DNA of 64,000 bases from Rhizobium sp. BK251 (GTDB lineage Bacteria; Pseudomonadota; Alphaproteobacteria; Rhizobiales; Rhizobiaceae). This document shows, one piece after another, positions 60,326 to 64,000 of this stretch. The DNA is taken from NCBI RefSeq assembly GCF_004345245.1, contig NZ_SLUQ01000011.1:112578-176577 (forward strand). The letters run 5' to 3'. The notes below the pieces were generated by a model, which saw nothing but the letters and a program-made list of their open reading frames with translations, did not search any database and was not told where the DNA came from. The position numbers were made by a program, and so were the translations under genes. Every line of letters starts with the position of its first letter. The stretch's first letter is position 1.

Positions 60326-63300
60326 GATACGCCGAGCTTCAGGTGACGACCCACTTCAGCTTCCTGCGTGGAGCAAGCAGCGCCGACGAACTGTTTGCCA
60401 CCGCGAAGGAACTCGGGATCGAGGCGCTCGGTGTCGTCGACCGGAACTCGCTTGCCGGGATCGTTCGAGCCCTGGAGGCATCCCGGGCAACGGGTATCCG
60501 GCTGGTGGTGGGATGCCGTCTTGATTTGCAGGACGGCATGTCGATCCTGGTCTATCCCACCGACCGCGCCGCATACTCTCGCCTGACACGGCTGCTGACG
60601 CTCGGCAAATCGCGTGGCGGAAAAGCAAATTGCGTCCTTACCCTCGACGATGTCGCCCTTTATGCCGACGGCCTGATTGGCATCCTGGTCCCCGATCTCG
60701 CTGATGAGACATGCGCCGTCCAGCTTCGGAAGACCGCCGACATCTTCAAGGACAGAGCCTATCTCTCACTCTGCCTGCGGCGGCGTCCGAACGACCAGCT
60801 CCGCCTCCACGATCTTTCGAATCTTGCCGTCCGTTCGAATGTGCGCACGGTCGTCACGAACGACGTGCTCTTCCACGAGCCAGGCCGTCGCCAATTGCAG
60901 GATGTGGTGACCTGTATCCGGAACCGCACGACCATCGATGATGTTGGCTTCGAGAGAGAACGGCACGCCGACCGCTATCTGAAGCCACCCGAAGAAATGG
61001 AGCGCCTGTTTCCTCGCTATCCCGAAGCGCTGGCGCGAACGATGGAGATCGTCGAACGCTGCAAGTTCTCGCTCGAAGAGCTGACCTACCAATATCCCGA
61101 GGAGGCGATTGTCGAGGGCATGGACGCTCAGCAGTCGTTGGAGCACTACGTTCGGCAATGCATTCCGCAGAAGTATCCGGAGGGTCTTCCTCAGAAGGTG
61201 CTGAAGGCCGTCCGCCATGAACTCGATCTTATCAAGGAGATGCGGTACGCGCCGTACTTCTTGACGGTGTTCTCGATCGTCCGGTTCGCCCGCACCCAGG
61301 GCATCCTTTGCCAGGGACGCGGGTCGGCTGCGAACTCGGCCATCTGCTACATCCTTGGCGTAACGTCGATTGACCCGGAGACCAACGATCTCCTGTTCGA
61401 GCGTTTCGTCAGCAAGGAGCGCGACGAGCCCCCGGACATCGACGTCGATTTCGAGCATGAGCGCCGCGAGGAGGTCATTCAGTGGATTTACAAGACCTAC
61501 GGCCATGACAAGGCCGCCCTCTGTTCCACCGTCACGCGCTATCGGGCAAAAGGTGCGATCCGCGATGTCGGCAAAGCGCTTGGCCTCCCCGAAGACGTCA
61601 TCAAGGCATTGTCGTCCGGAATGTGGTCCTGGTCAGAGGAATTGGTGAGTGACCGCCAGCTTCGCGAACAGAATCTGAACCCCAATGACCGCCGCCTCGC
61701 CCTGACGCTCAAGCTTGCGCAGCAGCTGATGGGGGCACCCAGGCATTTGGGCCAGCATCCTGGTGGTTTCGTCCTTACGCACGACCGTCTCGATGACCTC
61801 GTTCCCATTGAGCCTGCATCGATGGCCGACCGGCAGGTCATCGAGTGGGACAAGGACGACATCGAGGCCCTGAAGTTCATGAAGGTCGACGTGCTGGCGC
61901 TCGGCATGCTCACCTGCATGTCGAAGGCCTTTGATCTGATCCGGGAACACAAACACGAACACCTCGATCTGGCAAAAATCCCGCAGGAAGACCCGGCGAC
62001 CTATGCGATGATCCGCAAGGCAGATACGCTCGGCACTTTCCAGATCGAAAGCCGCGCTCAAATGGCGATGCTGCCGAGGATGAAGCCTCGGACCTTCTAC
62101 GATCTCGTAATCCAAGTCGCCATCGTTCGTCCCGGCCCGATCCAGGGCGACATGGTGCACCCGTATCTCAGAAGGCGAGAAGGCAAGGAGGCGGTCGACT
62201 ACCCGACCCCTGAGCTTGAGGCCGTGCTCGGCAAGACATTGGGGGTGCCGCTGTTTCAGGAGAGCGCGATGAAGGTCGCGATGGTCTGCGCGGGGTTCAC
62301 CGGCGGCGAGGCTGACCAACTCCGAAAGTCGATGGCAACCTTCAAGTTCACGGGCGGCGTTTCGCGCTTCAAGGACAAGCTGGTCTCGGGCATGATCCGG
62401 AACGGATACACCGCCGAGTTTGCCGAGAAGACCTTCTCCCAGCTCGAAGGCTTCGGCTCCTACGGCTTTCCGGAAAGCCACGCTGCAAGTTTTGCGCTGA
62501 TTGCCTACGCCTCGAATTACGTGAAATGCCATTTCCCGGACGCATTCTGCGCGGCGCTGCTGAATTCGCAGCCGATGGGATTTTACGCCCCGGCCCAGAT
62601 CGTCGGGGACGCCCGCAACCATCGTGTCGAAATCCGGCCGGTCTGCGTCAACCGCTCCCGGTGGGACTGTACCCTCGAACAGATTGGCGACAGTCAGCGT
62701 CATGCCGTGCGCCTTGGCATGCGGATGGTGAGGGGACTGGCAGTTGCCAATGCAGCCAGGATTGTCGCAGCGCGTATGAACGGCGCGTTCGATTCAGTCG
62801 ATGACATGTGGCGGCGTTCCGGCGTCCCGGCTGCATCCCTGGTTGAACTTGCCGAGGCCGATGCGTTCCTACCCTCGCTCAAACTGGAGCGACGGGATGC
62901 GTTATGGGCAATCAAGGCCCTTAGAGACGAACCTCTGCCGTTGTTTGCAGCTGCGTCGGAACGAGAGGCAAGAGCCATCGCCGAGCAGCAGGAACCAGAG
63001 GTATCTCTTCGGCAAATGACCGACGGGCACAACGTGATCCAGGACTACAGCCACGTCGGTCTGACATTGCGCGATCACCCTGTCAGCTTCCTGCGAAAAG
63101 ACCTGACGGAGCGCCGCATTGTTACCTGCGCGGAAGCGATGAATGCCCGTGACGGGCGTTGGTTGATGACCGCTGGCTTGGTGTTGGTCCGCCAGAAGCC
63201 GGGCTCGGCGAGAGGCGTCATGTTCATCACCATCGAAGATGAGACCGGACCGGCAAACGTGGTCGTGTGGCCATCGTTGTTCGAGCGCCGTCGTCGCGTC

Positions 63301-63585
63301 GTCCTCGGCTCATCGATGATGGCAATCAATGGCCGAATTCAGAGGGAAGGCGATGTCGTGCACTTGGTCGCCCAGCAGCTGTTCGACCTGTCCGGTGACC
63401 TCTCCGGATTGGCCGACCGAGACACGGGTTTCAAACTTCCCACCGGAAGGGGTGATGAGTTTGCGCATGGCACACCTGGCAGCCCGGATTCGCGCGACAG
63501 GGCTGCCGCAGTTAAACCGCGAGACATCTACGTTCCGGACCTGCACATCGATACCTTGAAGGTGAAGAGCCGGAATTTTCATTGA
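60322..63585 (+). CDS. dnaE2: Error-prone DNA polymerase III alpha subunit, DnaE2
   Basis: 1087 residues, full length for DnaE2. N-terminal PHP domain (YAELQVTTHFSFLRGASSADEL, VVDRNSLAGIVRALE), palm domain with GRGSAANSAICYILGVTSIDP and the catalytic-Asp segment PDIDVDFEHERREE, then GTFQIESRAQMAMLPRMKPRTFYDLVIQVAIVRPGPIQGDMVHPYLRRR and the DNA-binding/OB-fold region near 960-1060 (ETGPANVVVWPSLFERRR). Replicates over lesions in the SOS response together with ImuA and ImuB. The ATGA overlap with imuB shows coupled translation. Many rhizobia carry one such operon on a plasmid or second replicon. Confidence 0.92.
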   Translation: MRYAELQVTTHFSFLRGASSADELFATAKELGIEALGVVDRNSLAGIVRALEASRATGIRLVVGCRLDLQDGMSILVYPTDRAAYSRLTRLLTLGKSRGGKANCVLTLDDVALYADGLIGILVPDLADETCAVQLRKTADIFKDRAYLSLCLRRRPNDQLRLHDLSNLAVRSNVRTVVTNDVLFHEPGRRQLQDVVTCIRNRTTIDDVGFERERHADRYLKPPEEMERLFPRYPEALARTMEIVERCKFSLEELTYQYPEEAIVEGMDAQQSLEHYVRQCIPQKYPEGLPQKVLKAVRHELDLIKEMRYAPYFLTVFSIVRFARTQGILCQGRGSAANSAICYILGVTSIDPETNDLLFERFVSKERDEPPDIDVDFEHERREEVIQWIYKTYGHDKAALCSTVTRYRAKGAIRDVGKALGLPEDVIKALSSGMWSWSEELVSDRQLREQNLNPNDRRLALTLKLAQQLMGAPRHLGQHPGGFVLTHDRLDDLVPIEPASMADRQVIEWDKDDIEALKFMKVDVLALGMLTCMSKAFDLIREHKHEHLDLAKIPQEDPATYAMIRKADTLGTFQIESRAQMAMLPRMKPRTFYDLVIQVAIVRPGPIQGDMVHPYLRRREGKEAVDYPTPELEAVLGKTLGVPLFQESAMKVAMVCAGFTGGEADQLRKSMATFKFTGGVSRFKDKLVSGMIRNGYTAEFAEKTFSQLEGFGSYGFPESHAASFALIAYASNYVKCHFPDAFCAALLNSQPMGFYAPAQIVGDARNHRVEIRPVCVNRSRWDCTLEQIGDSQRHAVRLGMRMVRGLAVANAARIVAARMNGAFDSVDDMWRRSGVPAASLVELAEADAFLPSLKLERRDALWAIKALRDEPLPLFAAASEREARAIAEQQEPEVSLRQMTDGHNVIQDYSHVGLTLRDHPVSFLRKDLTERRIVTCAEAMNARDGRWLMTAGLVLVRQKPGSARGVMFITIEDETGPANVVVWPSLFERRRRVVLGSSMMAINGRIQREGDVVHLVAQQLFDLSGDLSGLADRDTGFKLPTGRGDEFAHGTPGSPDSRDRAAAVKPRDIYVPDLHIDTLKVKSRNFH

Positions 63586-63981
63586 CGATGCGTCTCAGCG
63601 CTCGGGCAATATTGACCAGAGCGCCGTGGCGCTCCCTGGTTCGATGTCGCGACAACGGGGTGATATTCCGGCCATGTCGTCAACCTGCTCCTGGGTCATT
63701 GCCAGCGCGTGCGACGCGCAAACGTCCTATAGGCGATACTGCTTCCCTGAGCGTAACGCGATTAGCGAGAGATATGCGCTGGAGCAGGTCAAGGAGATGT
63801 TGGTCGAAATGATGGCATACGGCTGCCGCTGCGGCCGTCGGCGTCAACGGCCATGGCGCTGTGCGCGACGGCGACTTCCATACGAAGATCTGCTGCTGGC
63901 GACGTGTGTCGGGCGAAATGAAAAACTGACCCCCTAACGAAGCGAAGAACAGACCCCTCGTGTAAAAACGAGGAGGAATGG
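63586..63981. other. Intergenic stretch before the right edge
   Basis: About 395 bases after dnaE2. Open frames such as 63626-63937 have no family resemblance. Near 63918-63955 there are short GACCCC repeats followed by AGGAGGAATGG, which may be the end of an insertion sequence or the leader of the next gene; nothing more can be said. Confidence 0.35.
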
Positions 63982-64000
63982 ATGACGAGCGCGATCTTAT
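63982..64000 (+). CDS. Possible 5' end of a further gene, cut by the window
   Basis: AGGAGG followed 5 bases later by ATG-ACG-AGC-GCG-ATC-TTA and the end of the window. The ribosome site is good, but six codons are too few to identify a product. The GACCCC repeats just upstream raise the possibility of a transposase of an insertion sequence. Confidence 0.35.

Noticed and set aside
1..64000. CRISPR arrays, tRNA or rRNA genes, replication origin
   Set aside because: None was recognised anywhere in the window by reading; a covariance-model search could still find a tRNA that I missed.

Overview
The window reads as an accessory replicon (megaplasmid, chromid or chromosomal island) of a rhizobial alphaproteobacterium, most likely Rhizobiaceae of the Sinorhizobium/Ensifer/Rhizobium kind. 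This is inferred from GC-rich coding, many ABC sugar-type importers each with its own regulator, five small DUF982 proteins, an imuA-imuB-dnaE2 mutasome behind a GAAC-N7-GAAC LexA box, and several GGAAC-N16/17-CGTT-like promoters as used by the alphaproteobacterial general stress sigma factor EcfG. No rRNA, tRNA, CRISPR array or replication origin was seen.

Layout. 1-8.9 kb: a solitary ABC ATPase and an ArsR-type regulator that appear to share a palindromic operator, a membrane metallophosphoesterase, and a KaiC-like ATPase/hybrid histidine kinase pair. 7.9-14.3 kb: a LacI regulator divergent from an AfuABC-like importer and an inositol-monophosphatase-family enzyme, with two LacI-type dyads between them. 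14.5-18.7 kb: a complete ugpBAEC glycerol-3-phosphate importer. 18.9-21.7 kb: trehalose synthase and a frameshifted mgtC, driven by divergent EcfG-type promoters. 22.1-29.1 kb: DUF982 genes, a Tat-signal-bearing EutB-EutC fusion (ethanolamine ammonia-lyase) translationally coupled to an alcohol dehydrogenase, and small envelope/stress genes. 29.2-46.3 kb: a large catabolic island with an amidohydrolase (lactonase type), an apiosidase-like glycoside hydrolase, a GntR regulator, a four-gene ABC importer, a LysR regulator, a CitE-like lyase, a CaiB-type CoA-transferase, alcohol and aldehyde dehydrogenases, a PdxA-family dehydrogenase, a beta-hydroxyacid dehydrogenase and an RraA-like aldolase. 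46.4-57.8 kb: a scrambled accessory zone with decayed IS6 and IS66 transposases, a decayed ligD 3' end, a TPR adenylate cyclase, more DUF982 genes, small secreted and stress proteins, a GXWXG protein, a tautomerase and a YedK/HMCES-type protein. 58-63.6 kb: the SOS mutasome imuA-imuB-dnaE2. The right edge holds the first codons of a possible further gene.

How it fits together. Much of the window is uptake plus catabolism of small carbon compounds. In all three complete ABC operons a strong hairpin directly follows the solute-binding-protein gene, which would favour excess binding protein. A second theme is stress: seven EcfG-like promoters precede treS, mgtC, a DUF2934-receiver protein, two DUF982 units and several small envelope proteins. 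The most unusual items are the apparently exported EutBC fusion, the catabolic island with two 29-bp promoter motifs shared by separate operons, and the stress-promoter cluster.
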